Positions 35,500-48,109 of a DNA stretch of 64,000 bases are shown piece after piece (the first letter of the stretch is position 1; each line of letters begins with the position of its first letter). Location: positions 1 through 64,000 of the forward strand of contig JAECUM010009430.1 of NCBI GenBank assembly GCA_016617855.1, in the 5' to 3' direction. The stretch comes from Megalonaias nervosa (Eukaryota; Mollusca; Bivalvia; Unionida; Unionidae). A program made the translations under genes and the position numbers. The notes beneath the pieces were generated by a model that saw only the letters and a list, made by a program, of their open reading frames with translations, did not search any database and was not told the DNA's origin.

Positions 35500-35755
35500 T
35501 GGATATAATTCAGCATAGTGTATGAAGCCAGTGTCCGATCAGCATTTTAACTTGTCTTATGCATCAGTACAATGTATTGTTTGAAGCACATGTCCTACCA
35601 GCGTTATAACTTGCTTGGTGCATCAGTGCAACATAGTGTATGAAAACCATGTCCGACCAGCATTATAACTTGCCTGGTGCTTTAGTGTGACAATGTGTAT
35701 GAAAACCATGTTCAGCCAGCATTATAACTTGCCTTCTGCATCAATGCATAACCTT
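35500..35755 (+). repeat. Tandem repeat, 4 units of about 61-63 bp
   Basis: TGTATGAA, then a CATGTCCGACCAGC-type segment, then ATTATAACTTGCC recur four times, with GCATCAGTGCA linkers. Confidence 0.9.
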
Positions 35756-37035
35756 TACAGATATATTAATCTTCAGGGAAAGATATTTAGGAAAAAGCAC
35801 AGAGATTTTCTAATCAGAGAGAAAAGTAACCGTATTTTAATATGTGAGTGTTGAAATTATTGATGGTATCAAATGGATTTATGGAAAGATAGCCCATTTT
35901 ATTTTATTAAAAATGTTGAACTATTATAACACTTGTGACATGGCTTCTCAGAACAGGCTGAAGATGCTTACAACATGTACTGTAGATATTTCTACAAAAC
36001 ATGTTGTAAACAATGTATCTGTAGTTTTCTGTAGCCAAGGGTCATCAGTCCAGAGGTCATCAGTCCAAAGGTCATTGATCCAGTTCATTCTAGGTATAGG
36101 TGGTCATTGTGAATCATGTTGTCAGGAATTCTTTTATTGTATGGTGTTTACATGGGTTTATGGGAAGGTGCTCCATAAATACACTGATACTTATGTGTGA
36201 TCTGGATTTTATAAAGACACTAGTAGCTTGGAAGGAGAACCAGAGATTTAATGTCCTCATAACAGGGTAGTTACTTTCATTGTAGGTGGAGCAATTATGA
36301 ATCACTTAATGTCAGTGAAAACTGTTTATAGTTGGTGTGCAATACACAAATGTAATGTAATCCACAATGTCTGCCATAGTCTTCCATAGAATATGAAAAG
36401 TGATACCCTTTATAAAGGATAGAGGCTATATATAGCATGTTTTTTCTCAGCATGCAGTTGACTTGACACTAAGTTTATTACACTCTCAATGACAGAAAGT
36501 TTAAAAAGTTTCACCGATACTGCCATATTTGATGTAATAACTAGTCATTAATAAGTGGAAACCGATTTTTTAGTGTAAGTTGTAAAAATATTTGACATTG
36601 AGAGTGCATGTTTCTTTGTTTTGGCATGTGTCTTGAGAATGGCATGGCTAATGAAACCTGTCTAGAACATTGCAAGTTTTGTGGAACTTAACACTGTGCA
36701 TGTCTGATGTTTCATCACCACTTAATGGCATCTCGGAAAACAAAATTCATACATGTGCTTTATTCAACATACTGGTAGTCATATTTGAAAATACAGTTCA
36801 CCTCCAAAGTGAAGAGCTCTAAATGGCAGTGTACCTCCAAAGTGAAGAGCTCAAAATTGCTCAGAATAAGAAAGCTAACATTGGTATTACTTACATATAC
36901 AAAATGGAAATTGTTAATATTATTCTTGTGCATTTTTATGATCATAAGTTTCACCCTCACACAACTTGCCAGGATCATTCCTTAGTGCATAGCGTGTTTA
37001 TTCGATATAATACTTCTACATAAGTGTCTTTATTT
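35756..37035. other. No gene recognised; two short duplications
   Basis: CATCAGTCCA-type units at 36048-36080 and a duplicated ACCTCCAAAGTGAAGAGCTC at 36799 and 36832. No coding similarity. Confidence 0.4.
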
Positions 37036-37925
37036 GGTCAGATTTGGTATGTGATTATTTTGTCAGATTATGGTTTAATACTTGTGTAAGTGTGATTATT
37101 ATGTCAGATTATGGTTTAATACTTGATTAAGTGTGATCATTATGTCAGATTATGGTTTAATACTTGTGTTAATCTGATTATCATGTCAGATTATGGTTTA
37201 ATACTTGTGTAAGTGTGATTATTATGTCAGATTATGGTTTAATACTTGTTTAAGTGTGATTATTATATCAGATTATGGTTTAATACTTGTGTAAATCTGA
37301 TTATTATGTCAGATTATGGTTTAATACTTGTGTAAGTGTGATTATTATATCAGATTATGGTTTAATACTTGTCTAAGTGTGATTATTATGTCAGATTATG
37401 GTTTAATACTTGTCTAAGTGTGATTATTATATCAGATTATGGTTTAATACTTGTGTAAGTGTGATTATTATATCAGATTATGGTTTAATACTTGTGTAAG
37501 TGTGATTATTATGTCAGATTATGGTTTAATATTTGTGTAAGTGTGATTATTATGTCAGATTATGGTTTAATACTTGTGTAAGTATGATTATTATGTCAGA
37601 TTATGGTTTTATACATGTGTAAGTGTGATTATTATATCAGATTATAGTTTAATACTTGTGTAAATCTGATTAATATGTCAGATTATGGTTTAATACTTGT
37701 TTAAGTGTATTATTATGTCAGATTATGGTTTAATACATGTGTAAGTATGATTATTATATCAGATTATGGTTTAATACTTGTGTGAGTCTGATTATATCAG
37801 ATTTGGTTTAATACTTTTTCATAAACATGGTTATTTGGTCAGATTTGGTATGTGATTATTTTGTCAGATTATGGTTTAATACTTGTGTAAGTCTGATTAT
37901 GTCAAATTTGGTTTAATACTTTTTC
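37036..37925 (+). repeat. 41-bp minisatellite, about 21 units
   Basis: Unit TCAGATTATGGTTTAATACT + TGTGTAAGTGTGATTATTATG. Variants TAAATCTG, TATATCAG and TTTAAGTG recur, suggesting amplification of sub-blocks. Degenerate units at both ends. Confidence 0.97.
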
Positions 37926-38389
37926 ATAAATGTGGTTGTTTGGTCAGATTTTTGTATAATCTGCATAAGTGAGGTTGTTATATTTTGATACTTAGTACTT
38001 ATACTCTAAGTCAGGTCTGTTTCTGCAGTGTGTAGCAAAATTTTCAACTTTCATGAGTTCAGTTCTTATTATTGCAAATAGTTTTAAAAATAATAATCAT
38101 GAAATAAGAAACAGAACTATATTTTAAACATTGTTTACAACAAGAAAAGTGTATGAATACATAAAAACAATTTCTTTTGGTGGTGTCATTTTAAGTAATC
38201 TAATTGTGTATTTCAGTCATTTGTTATTGTTAACAGCTAGTTCACAGAAAGAATAATAGCAGGACATCATACCATATTTAACATAATATCCACTCAGTGT
38301 TCTTACAAATGTAGAATTTTGGCAAATTTCTGATAACACTTGGACTCTTATGATGTTTGCACACAGATGTGTCATAGTGTCATATGTGT
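37926..38389. other. No gene recognised
   Basis: AT-rich spacer between two minisatellites. Confidence 0.4.
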
Positions 38390-38635
38390 GGACATAATAA
38401 GTACACTTAAGTAGACTATACCCAGATTTGAAATGAAATTGATCAAGTTAGACTTAATAAGTACACTTAAGTAGACTATACCCAGATTTGAAATGAAATT
38501 GATTAAGTTAGACTTAATAAGTACACTTAAGTAGACTATACCCAGATTTGAAATGAAATTGATCAAGTTAGAAATAACAAGTACACTTAAGTTGACTATA
38601 CCCAGATTTGAAATGAAATTGATCAAGTTAGAAGA
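38390..38635 (+). repeat. 60-bp tandem repeat, 4 units
   Basis: TAAGTACACTTAAGTAGACT + ATACCCAGATTTGAAATGAA + ATTGATCAAGTTAGACTTAA, at exactly 60 bp. It is in frame, so an open - strand frame of 95 codons is an artefact. Confidence 0.97.
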
Positions 38636-39008
38636 ATTAGTTCCCTTCATTGTTTCCACCCCATTTTTTATGAAAGGTGGAATCAGTAAATATTAAAGCA
38701 TATAGGAATATTATGGTATATAGTTTGTTGTAGTTAGGGCTGTTATGAAGCACTATCTTTGAAGGATGCTTATTGTATATTAAGGAAAAGATAGCTTATG
38801 ACTTTCAGCCATTTTTTGAGATCTGCAGTTAATGATAAGGCCAAGTAAAAAAAAAATGTGGTTCTGGTCACATGACCTCCATATTTTTTTCTTCCAACCC
38901 CATCTTTTTGTTTGGGAAAATAATTGGGGAAAAAAAGAACAGTGGGATATAAGTACAGTAAAAATTAAATTCAGGATCTGAATGATGCTTATTTTCAAGT
39001 TTATACTT
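38636..39008. other. No gene recognised
   Basis: No coding similarity. Confidence 0.4.
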
Positions 39009-39020
39009 CATTAAAGTCCA

Positions 39021-39276
39021 GGGGCCCTGAGTGATCAAGTGGTCTAAAGCACTCACCATTACGGATAAATAACATTTCACCTCTGTCTGTGTGGGTTCTA
39101 GTCTCAGGCTCGGCCAATGTGGGTACGTGAGAAAGTTTGCCAGTAGCTTCTGATGGGTCAGTGGTTCTTTCCAGGATTTTACCTAGTTCTTCCTCCACCA
39201 TAAATATTGGCCACCATGTATTTCCTATCTTGTGCTGAAAAATGGTGTTAAACCTTATAGCAACAACAACAACAAT
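39021..39276 (+). mobile_element. tRNA-Leu-like SINE, family 2, copy B (full length)
   Basis: The head GGGGCCCTGAGTGATCAAGT, then GGTCTAAAGC (A-box region of a Leu/Ser-type tRNA), is followed about 50 bases later by GGGTTCTAGTCTC (B box). A ~150-bp body and a (CAA)n tail follow. Flanking CATTAAAGTCCA (39009-39020) and CATTGAAGTCCA (39277-39288) match at 11 of 12 as target duplication. Confidence 0.88.
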
Positions 39277-39288
39277 CATTGAAGTCCA

Positions 39289-40254
39289 TCTTTGTCAACA
39301 TTTTCTTCTCTCAGTATAACCAGAAACACATCTTTATTTATATTTGGCTTAAGGACTGCAGAGTGCAATTTTGGTTTGGAGCTTTACAGCACAGCAACAT
39401 AAGCAGGTTGTATAGTAATGAGGAGTAAGAATAGACAATTAGAAACAAAATAAATTTCCATTGCATGTATTCAGGCATTAAATGGTAGATCTTTTCTAAT
39501 AGTCTATCCTCTGATAAAATTGTTGGTCCAGACAAAATGTGCATGTAGATCTTTAACAATGTTATGTTCTGTTGAAATTGTTAATCCCCTACAAAATGTG
39601 GTGCATGAACTACACCATGTACTGGATTGTGCAATAAATAGCTTTTTTCTGTAGTTGCCCGCCAGTGATGAAAAATCTAGCAAGCTTGTATGAACCAGTT
39701 ACTGAGTAACAGACTCCTTGTATACCTGTGGCTTAATGTTTTCTGATTGCTGATAAAATCAAATAAAAGTCTTTTTGTTTGTTTCTAATGTAAATAAATA
39801 CAGCATAGTTATCTGATTCAGTTCCATATCCACATTCTGTTGAAATTATTACATTTCATGAATGTTGAAACTAAAATCAGAGTTTATAAACTTCACTCTT
39901 TTGTTGCACATGATGCAGGTAAAGTACAAAGAGCTCTTGGTAGTGTATGCATATTTAGGGTTGAACATCAGCACAGTCCTGGCTGTTTAGTGTTGAATGA
40001 GTTTAGGCATCCCAAAAGGCATACATAAACAAAGACAAAAAACAGATGAAGGCAGAAAATGGTGAAATCCTTATAGTCCTATTTTTGTACAGGCCAAACT
40101 TTTTTCAAGTAAATATTCAATACCTTCTCATCATGAACATCATCATAAACAGATTCTGAAAGGTTGACATGGTAATTGCCTCTTAGTGAGGATGCATAAA
40201 TTAGTTCAGAGCCCTTGATCATGAGAGTACAGTGTATCCTATGTACCTATATAT
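39289..40254. other. No gene recognised
   Basis: No coding similarity; AT-rich. Confidence 0.4.
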
Positions 40255-40450
40255 GATGTCTACCCTTCTACAAAAGGAGAGCAGACCCAGATCTTCCAGT
40301 GCATAATGCACCAGCATCTGTCTGTGTATTGTGCACCAGCATCTGTCTGTGTATTGTGCACCAGCATCTGTCTGTGTATTGGGCACCAGTATCTGTCTGT
40401 GTATTGGGCACCAGCAGATCAGTATTGATGCTGTTGATTTCATGTTATAA
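40255..40450. mobile_element. Hairpin MITE family 2, copy 4, with internal minisatellite
   Basis: GAGCAGACCCAGATCTTCCA plus GTGCATAATGCACCAGC at the left and CACCAGCAGATCAGTATTG at the right are family-2 modules. Between them a 25-bp unit (GTGCACCAGCATCTGTCTGT + GTATT) repeats about 4.5 times (40303-40413). The repeat unit contains the MITE's own GTGCACCAGCA sequence, so it appears to have arisen inside the element. Outer ends are decayed. Confidence 0.7.
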
Positions 40451-41567
40451 ATAGAATAAACAGTGTTGACCTGGAGATGCCAGCACACATTGTGGTGGTA
40501 AGTATGGTCCTTCCGTTTCTTGTCTGAACTCACAGATGATTACTAGTGATCTGTTTGTGTATCTAACTTTTTGAAAAATGGATATTTTTCCATAGTTAAT
40601 TGTTCAAGCAATGAAAAATGATGAAATGATATATGTTGGTGTGCATTTCCAAATGCTATACATAGTTAAATATCTATCCCAATGTAATGATAAGGACTGA
40701 TAAATGTATAGAAAACAATTCCGTATCACCAGCACTCTGTAAGGCAATAGCTGAATGATTATTTAAAAATTCATTAGATCTGCTCAGGCTAAAGATCAGA
40801 GACTCCTTATCAAACATATAAATAAAAAGGTATGTTGGTGATTTAATTTTTTTATAGTAACACAGCTCAGATTGGAACTCTGACAAAGAAAGTCAGAGAG
40901 GGATGCTAATCTATGCTGATAATCCAAGGACTTTTTGGTATCTCTATCATTTTCTTGCACAGTACTGTTCTTGCAGTTAACTAAAATTGTATACACTTTT
41001 ATTCTTTAATTTTTTTATATTCTTTAACAAGAGACAGCAGTCACAATCGTGTCATCTTGTATCCAGTCTCTGCCCAAGTTCATAGCACAACAACACACTG
41101 GGAAACATGTGACATATTACTGATACGTATAATAATGCAGTTATTGCTTCATTTTTAGCTGCATAGTAAGTGTTCATTTTTATAAAAGCATGTAGTTTTC
41201 TGTATACGGTAGAACACCAGTTACCTGGATAAAATTTATATGGAGTGTTCACTTGTATGGACTCTGACCTGAAAGTGTAAATCCCCTTTGGCATCAAAAC
41301 TGATTACCAAAAGTTCTAATTGTCTGAACAAAATGACTGTTCCTGATGGACTGGGATGATCTGAGCTTTAGTGTACCAAGTGTCAGTCCACAATCCATCA
41401 TTTTAATATATGGACAAAACTGGGTTATACTTGTGTTTTGGTTTGGTGACATTTTTTGGTTTACTCAGGTCTTACCCTTTATATTGCCTTGAAATTTGCA
41501 AATTACATCATTGAGTTTGTCATAATGAATTTTGCAGAATCAATTGGAATAAATTTGTACTATAGCT
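40451..41567. other. No gene recognised
   Basis: AT-rich, no coding similarity. Confidence 0.4.
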
Positions 41568-41568
41568 A

Positions 41569-42108
41569 GGGGTGAAACGATTCATTGATATATCAATGCA
41601 TTAGTAGTTTGGCTGTACCGATACACATATTGATACAAACGCGGAAAATCAATACAAAATGATACTTACCATATGCAAATTATTTTAATCGTCAGTACTC
41701 ATCAATAATTATTAATCGTTTGCATTGTTATTCTTTAAATTGAGAATTCACCTCAGACAGCTGCTGCAGGCAGAGGCAAAAAATTTTGTCAGGAAAACCC
41801 CAAAAGACTTGATGTATGTCTGTAATTTACATTCTGGAAATACAACCAGTAAATCACATAAAAGGGCACCACCTGCAATTGAAAGACCTTCTATAGATGG
41901 AAAGAAACCTACCATTGAAAGACCTTCTGAACATGGAAAGAAACCTACATTTGAAAGACCTTCTGAACTGGAAAGAAACTTACCATTGAAAGACCTTCTA
42001 AAGATGGAAAGACAATCAAGTTCATATGTGCGTCAATAATGTGTTGTATCGTGGCTCTGTATTATGAATTGTATTGATATGATGCCTGTGTGTATTGTTT
42101 CACCCCAA
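41569..42108. mobile_element. Non-autonomous hAT-like element (about 540 bp)
   Basis: The left end AGGGGTGAAACGATTCATTG and the right end, inverted, TTTGGGGTGAAACAATACAC are inverted repeats. Further GATACA/TGATAT-type symmetry continues inward on both sides, as in hAT elements with GATA/TATC-rich subterminal regions. The interior holds a 36-bp repeat (see next entry). No clear 8-bp duplication was found. Confidence 0.65.
41878..42012 (+). repeat. Internal ~30-36-bp repeat in hAT-like element
   Basis: ATTGAAAGACCTTCTGAACA + TGGAAAGAAACCTACC recurs about four times. The surrounding + strand frame (41725-42039, 104 codons) gives an I/F-ERPSxxGKKPT repeat. Whether it is translated is unknown; it is probably incidental. 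Confidence 0.75.
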
Positions 42109-42224
42109 ATATTAGCAACAATATTAAATTATAAAACAGAGGTGGCAGGCTAGAAGGCGTTTCTTCACTATCAAAGTTAAAAGCTTAAATGGATACAAAG
42201 TGAGTCAGTCACACTGTTCAATGA

Positions 42225-43065
42225 GTAAGAGTGGATTTTGTGGCTACATTATGATAGTGTTGAGTATGAAAGTGGATTTTATGGCTACATAGTGGATTTT
42301 ATGGTTACATTATAGTAGTGCTGAGTATGAGAGTGGATTTTATGGCTACATAGTGGATTTTATGGCTACATTATGATAGTGCTGCATATGAGAGTGGATT
42401 TTTTGTGGCTACATTATGATAGTGTTGAGTATGAGAGTGGATTTTGTAACTGCATTATAATAGTGTTGAGTATGAGAGTGGATTTTATGGCTACATTATG
42501 ATAGTGTTGAGCATGAGAGTGGATTTTATGGCTACATTATAACAGTGCTGAGTGTGAGAGTGGATTTTATAGCTACATTATGATAGTGTTGAGTATGAGA
42601 GTGGATTTTATGGCTACATTATAACAGTGCTGAGTATGAAAGTGGATTTTTTGGCTACATTATAGTAGTGCTGAGTATGAAAGTGGATTTTATGGCTACA
42701 TAGTGGATTTTATGGCTACATTATGATAGTGCTGAGTATGAGAGTGGATTTTATGGCTACATTATGATAGTGCTGAGTATGAAAGTGGATTTTTTGGCTA
42801 CATTATAGTAGTGCTGAGTATGAAAGTGGATTTTATGGCTACATAGTGGATTTTATGGCTACATTATAACAGTGCTGAGTATGAGAGTGGATTTTATAGC
42901 TACATTATGATAGTGTTGAGTATGAAAGTGGATTTTATGGCTACATTATGATAGTGTTGAGTATGAGAGTGGATTTTATGGCTACATTATAGTAGTGCTG
43001 AGTATGAGAGTGGATTTTATGGCTACATTATGATAGTGTTGAGTATGAGAGTGGGGTTTTGTGGC
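42225..43065 (+). repeat. 41-bp minisatellite with 20-bp sub-units
   Basis: Unit GAGTGGATTTTATGGCTACA + TTATGATAGTGTTGAGTATGA. Some units carry an extra TAGTGGATTTTATGGCTACA, giving a composite of about 61 bp at 42240-42370, 42680-42720 and 42830-42870. Confidence 0.97.
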
Positions 43066-43191
43066 TGCATTATGATTGACTTTGGACCTGAGAATTGAAC
43101 TCTGGACACAGCATTCTTGATTGGTACAGAATAGGCCAACAATTATAAATGTGACTAGAGTAAGAGGGGGGTCTTTGAAGGTTTTGATTGA

Positions 43192-43385
43192 AATTGTTGT
43201 TGTGTTGTGCGGGTTAATGCCATTTTTCAGCACACGATAGGCTATACATGGCAGCCAGTATTAATGGTGGAGGAAGAAACCGGGAAACCCGTGGAAAGAA
43301 CCACCGACCCACGAGAAGCTACTGGCAAGCTTTCTCACATATCCACATTCGCCGAATCTTAGACCAACATTGATCAATATGCCAA
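43192..43385 (-). mobile_element. SINE family 2, copy C (5'-truncated)
   Basis: On the - strand it starts within the tRNA-like B box (GGTCTAAGATTCGG). It continues with GTGAGAAAGCTTGCCAGTAG, GTGGTTCTTTCCACGGG and AAAAATGGCATTAACCC, and ends in a CAA-type tail. It corresponds to most of the body of the copy at 39021. Confidence 0.85.
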
Positions 43386-44035
43386 GATGTCATAAAGTAC
43401 CAGGCTATGCAGATTAATGAAGAAAAATGCCATATGAAATTCAATATGTTACTGTATCAGTCAGTATTCAAACTCCCACTATTTAAAACTAATGTTGATC
43501 TAAGGAAATTAAAAACAAACATTTGGATTACCTTGGTTTTGCCCACAGAGATAATTAATTGATAGATTAATTCGAAGCTAATATGCTTAACACTTAATAA
43601 AATTATCACCCATCTATCATCTGTACCTGTGGGGCAAAGCCAGGATTTCCGTGTGAAATGTCATTTCCTTCATTTAGTTGATATAGCTTTACTTGAAGGG
43701 GAGTGCATGTGTTTGAAGAAAGATTACTTTTTCTAATTTTGTTTGTTTTGAATAATGGTTAGTCAGCAGGGATGAGGCTAGAATTCTGGAACCATTTTGA
43801 AATCTACTTCTTTGAACAGTCATTTTGTGTAATTTCAGTTTGTAAATTTGATCAGTGATGTGTGTAAGTTGTGCGTGAATTATAAATGACAGTCTTACTG
43901 ACCCTGAGTTGTGTTTCTGTGAATATTGGAAATGAATTGGTAGATGCTACACTGTATTGAATAGAAATAAAAAAAACGAATTGTTAGAACCTCCACTGCA
44001 TTAAATAGGAATAAAAAATTTGGAATCATTGGCAT
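43386..44035. other. No gene recognised
   Basis: No coding similarity. Confidence 0.4.
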
Positions 44036-44292
44036 GCTCATTAAATTGATGGACATCTTCACATGGGGTTTTCACCAAAAGATTTCTGATGATTTCTAGT
44101 TTGTTCTAAGTTAAAATGGCATGGATCTTACATTATGGCTGCCACAGTGGCTATTCTGAAACTCTTGTTATTGCTAAAAAAATATCAATGGTTTCAACTC
44201 TCAGCTGTTAAAAGAACAAATGGTCTTATCTTGAATTCTAGGAAATTCTTTTTAGCTAGTAGAGCATCAGTCCCATCAAGGGACTCTTTTTT
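44036..44292 (+). mobile_element. Core-repeat element, copy B
   Basis: One core unit (CATGGGGTTTTCACCAAAAG, ATGGCTGCCACAGTGGC) plus the right end (TTAAAAGAACAAATGG, GTAGAGCATCAGTCCCATCA, GGGACTC) followed by a T run. The left end is missing. Confidence 0.7.
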
Positions 44293-47200
44293 TTTTTGTA
44301 GATTATTTTAATAAGATTATTATATTTACCTACTGTACAAATGAACTTATCTGCTCGAAAGCTTGCCACAACTCCATCCCACAGGAAAACAAAAATTCCA
44401 TAATTTTTTGGAATATTCTTTTTATAGCATCTGGAATATACTTTAAGCTGCCTCTTCAAAGACACATGGTGCATGTATTTGTTGTAATGGAATATAATGC
44501 ATAGGATGCATCAGCTGAAGGAACCCAAGAACTGGAATTTGTTGTTAATCAAGCTCAGGCATGGGCAACTTCCTCTAGGGCATGGGCCAGATGAGGTTTT
44601 TTATTTAGCAACACCCTCAGATTAAATTAATGGGGAAAAAATCATTATTTATTTTGCCCACCTGTGATCTACCATTTAACATTGGTGGATCCAGAATGTT
44701 TAGAGAGAGAATTAAAATTACATCCACACTTTGTTGGTTTTTGTGTGGATTAAAATGTAAGATCAGGAAAACATCAAAAAAATTTTATTGAAAACTCCAT
44801 AATGATAAATTCATTTGGTGTGGGGAGTTGCTCAGACCCAATCTGTGTCTGCTGTTGGGATAACAAGTTTCTGTTTATAAATGATGTACATTGGAATAAA
44901 AGGTATTTATTTGCCATTACAGATTGAGAAAATGGTGCAGAAAGTAAAATAATAACAAAAATGCTTAACCACCCAGGTTAGCTTTTTACTGGGTTGAGTT
45001 TCTCTATTCCCATTTTGTCAGGTTTCGCCACCCTTCTTTGTCACCCCCATTTTTATCAACCATATTTCTGGGTAGTGCACAACCCGGTTGGTCCAGTTGG
45101 CTGCACAGGGTACCGGTCCATCCCTATCCATAATATATATGCTTACATTCTTCCACATTGTAGGTATATCAGGGTTCAGGAAAATTTTTACCAAGCACTT
45201 GTCCTTCGGACAAGTGAGAGTCAACAGGTACTCATCCCGGTTATCATATTATTCAACACAGAACACATCTCCACTTCACTACTTGCTCTCTTACTTAAAT
45301 ATGACATGTACCAGATGCAGGTTTGATACTGAAATTGTACTGAAACAGTCCAAAGTAATTACATTATATCTTCAGTTTGAATACATGGCTTGATCTTACA
45401 ACAGGAACACAAGAAATAAGAATGACTCCAAAATAGGAGTCACTTTCTCTTATATACACCTTCTATTATGACTGCATGTTGCAACATACCCCCATGTGAC
45501 AGATCATACTACTCATTCTAATGTTTCAAAATACCTGTTTGTTGCAAACTCCCCCAGGTTTGTTGGGGTGGGTTGTATGGTTTTGGTTATCGTTATCTAG
45601 AGGGTGATCGCCAACAGTGTAATTTGCCCGGAATGAGTAAATATCAATATAAAGTGTGAAACTTATATATGGAATAGATAAAGATCTGAGTAGATATATA
45701 AAACAGAATGACACGAGCCCCCGTACATGTACAAACCATAAAATTTAATCAACAATTCATAAACAATAAGATTCATAAACAATTGTGAAAATGCATTACA
45801 TTAGAAAGATACACTTTTTGATTTAAGTTATTCAGCAAATTTCAAATACAAATATGCTTATAAAATAGCTGGTCTATTAAGTGATAGAATTAATTCATCA
45901 TTGATTGAGTGAAAAGATTGAAAACACTGCCTTGTATAGATTCATAACCTGATGGTTCTGGTTCAGTCCAAATTCACTGCGACTGTTCGTTTGACTTCCT
46001 TGTGCCTGTAAGTCTGGGTCCTTTCCACTTTTCCCTTTTTCCCAAATTCTCAGGTGTCCCACCTCTTTCAGGCTCCAACTTTGTGTGGTCACTTTGGTTT
46101 TGTAAGTACGTGATAACGTCAGTGGTACGTCATGTGGAACTATCTCACCTTGCAAAAGTAAACAATGGCAACCTGAGTATTCTGTTAGGTACCCTACTGG
46201 GAAGAGATCATTACTTTCTCCTCACGTTAATGTCAGATAAGTTCTATCGGAATTCAAACAGATACCTATGGCCATCTGGTCTAACTAAACACGGCAGACC
46301 ATAAACAAACCTAGTTTCCTAAGATTAATGTACTCCCTAATGGCTATTTACAGTAACAACACCCCGAGACATCAGTTCCGGTCCCGACTTGATTACACAA
46401 ATGAATGAATGAAATTCCAGAGCTAATACACACATTCAAGTCTCTAGCATATATGAAACCTCACTACATGGATTAACAACATTAATTTCACATGGTTTAA
46501 CAACGTTAATTTCAGTCAATATGCACACAAGTCTTTATCATATGTTACATTATCTGAATCGGAGAATTTACACGGATTCTCGTAACTCATATCATTAAAG
46601 TAAGGTATGAAATTCTAGATACATATTTACCTATAACAAACGAGACTATACGTTCAAACGATTCATCAAACTTATATAAAGAATATCAGCATACGGATTC
46701 ATATAGATGAACTTGCACAGTTGTATTCATATCAAGAAATTTTATCTACCAGTCTACCTAAATAAATCATGCAAATATAAGTAAATAAATCAAATCATCA
46801 TATGGATGTCAAGAAATTACATGAGATTGATGCAAATACCTTGTGTCTTCAAGCTTTACCACTGGAATTGTGTTCGTAGATTTTTCCAGACATCCGATCC
46901 CTTGGATCCTAATTATGAGTGAATTTCTTCTAAATTCGACCCGGAGTCCTCTACCTTTGTTTTTCTCTTGCAGAAAATGGTGTCGACTGATTAAAGGTGT
47001 TGTGAAAGGCACATTTAAACTGTGAGATTTTCATGTGGAATCATGCCGCCTTATTCAGCGTAACCAATCCGAATTATAGTTAAGGCGCTAAAAAATGCAG
47101 TCCATCTGCCAAACTGGATTACCAAAAACCTGTCGCTGGGAAGTTTCAGAATTGACAGTTTCGATACAGTTCGGAGATTAACCCCTATCCCTTTTCAGTT

Positions 47201-47639
47201 AAATAAACGAAGTTTCAATTAAGAACCACTGCTTCCATGACAGTGACATTTGCCATTCAGTGCATTATGGCGATTTAAACATGCATCAGTCCCCATAAAT
47301 CTAATTAATCGTTCACCTGTCCAACTTAATGTGTTCTTCATAGATCGACAGAAATTTGCACCCTTACACTATTCATATGATATTACTCGTCCGGTAAGAA
47401 TTTATTTAATTCTTCTTTGATACCACCTGACTGATCTGTCCAGTTGCAAAAAGGCTGAATCTTGTAAATATGTTTACTAATAATTTTATTCTGTTTGAGT
47501 TCTTTAAATATCTTAGAATGGACTCTATGTATGTATGCCACCGACTAAAGATGATCTGTACAATTTACAGCCATGAATGAAAATTACAAAATTTACATAA
47601 AATTATGTACCAGGAGATACAAAAAATATAGATATACAT
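44293..47639. other. No gene recognised (about 3.3 kb)
   Basis: From about 45000 the texture changes: fewer T runs, more C, and several CpG and CCGG sites. It changes back near 47640. A 21-base hairpin is at 45196-45216. No protease, RT or integrase similarity was seen. The block may be a large insertion such as an LTR or a decayed non-coding element. No matching ends were found. Confidence 0.4.
45196..45216. other. 9-bp perfect stem, 3-base loop
   Basis: CACTTGTCC, then TTC, then GGACAAGTG. Perfect short palindrome; function unknown. Confidence 0.6.
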
Positions 47640-48105
47640 AACACTTCTACTCCTGAATGGATGGTCATATCAGCATGGGGTTATCACTAAAAGACTTCTT
47701 ATGATGTCTTGCAGTTCTTAAGTAAAAACAGTGATGAAGTAAATTCACATTGGCAGCCATCTAGAAAATCTTTTTATCACTACTTCCCCTGAATGAAAAG
47801 GCATACTGACATTTGGTTTTCACCAAGAGACTTTATAAGATGATTACTTGGTCCTAAATGAAAATGGTGCTGGTCTGTGATTTAATATGGCTGCCACAGT
47901 GGCCAGCTTGAAAATCATTGTTATCACTACTTCTGAATGAATGATCATATCATTATGGAGTTTTCAATAAAAGTCATGTTATTATGTTTTGTTGATCATA
48001 AAATGGTGATGATCAGTCATCATGAAAATCTTGTTAAAGGGAAAGTCATTTTGATGTACTGTTTTCATCACAAGAGTTCTTACAGTGTCAGCTTGGTCCT
48101 AAATT
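47640..48105 (+). mobile_element. Core-repeat element, copy C (interrupted)
   Basis: About three diverged core units (CTCCTGAATGGATGGTCATA, TTCTTATGATGTCTTG, ATGGCTGCCACAGTGGCCAG). The sequence leaves the family inside a unit near 48110 and resumes near 49060. Confidence 0.65.
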
Positions 48106-48109
48106 GGTG

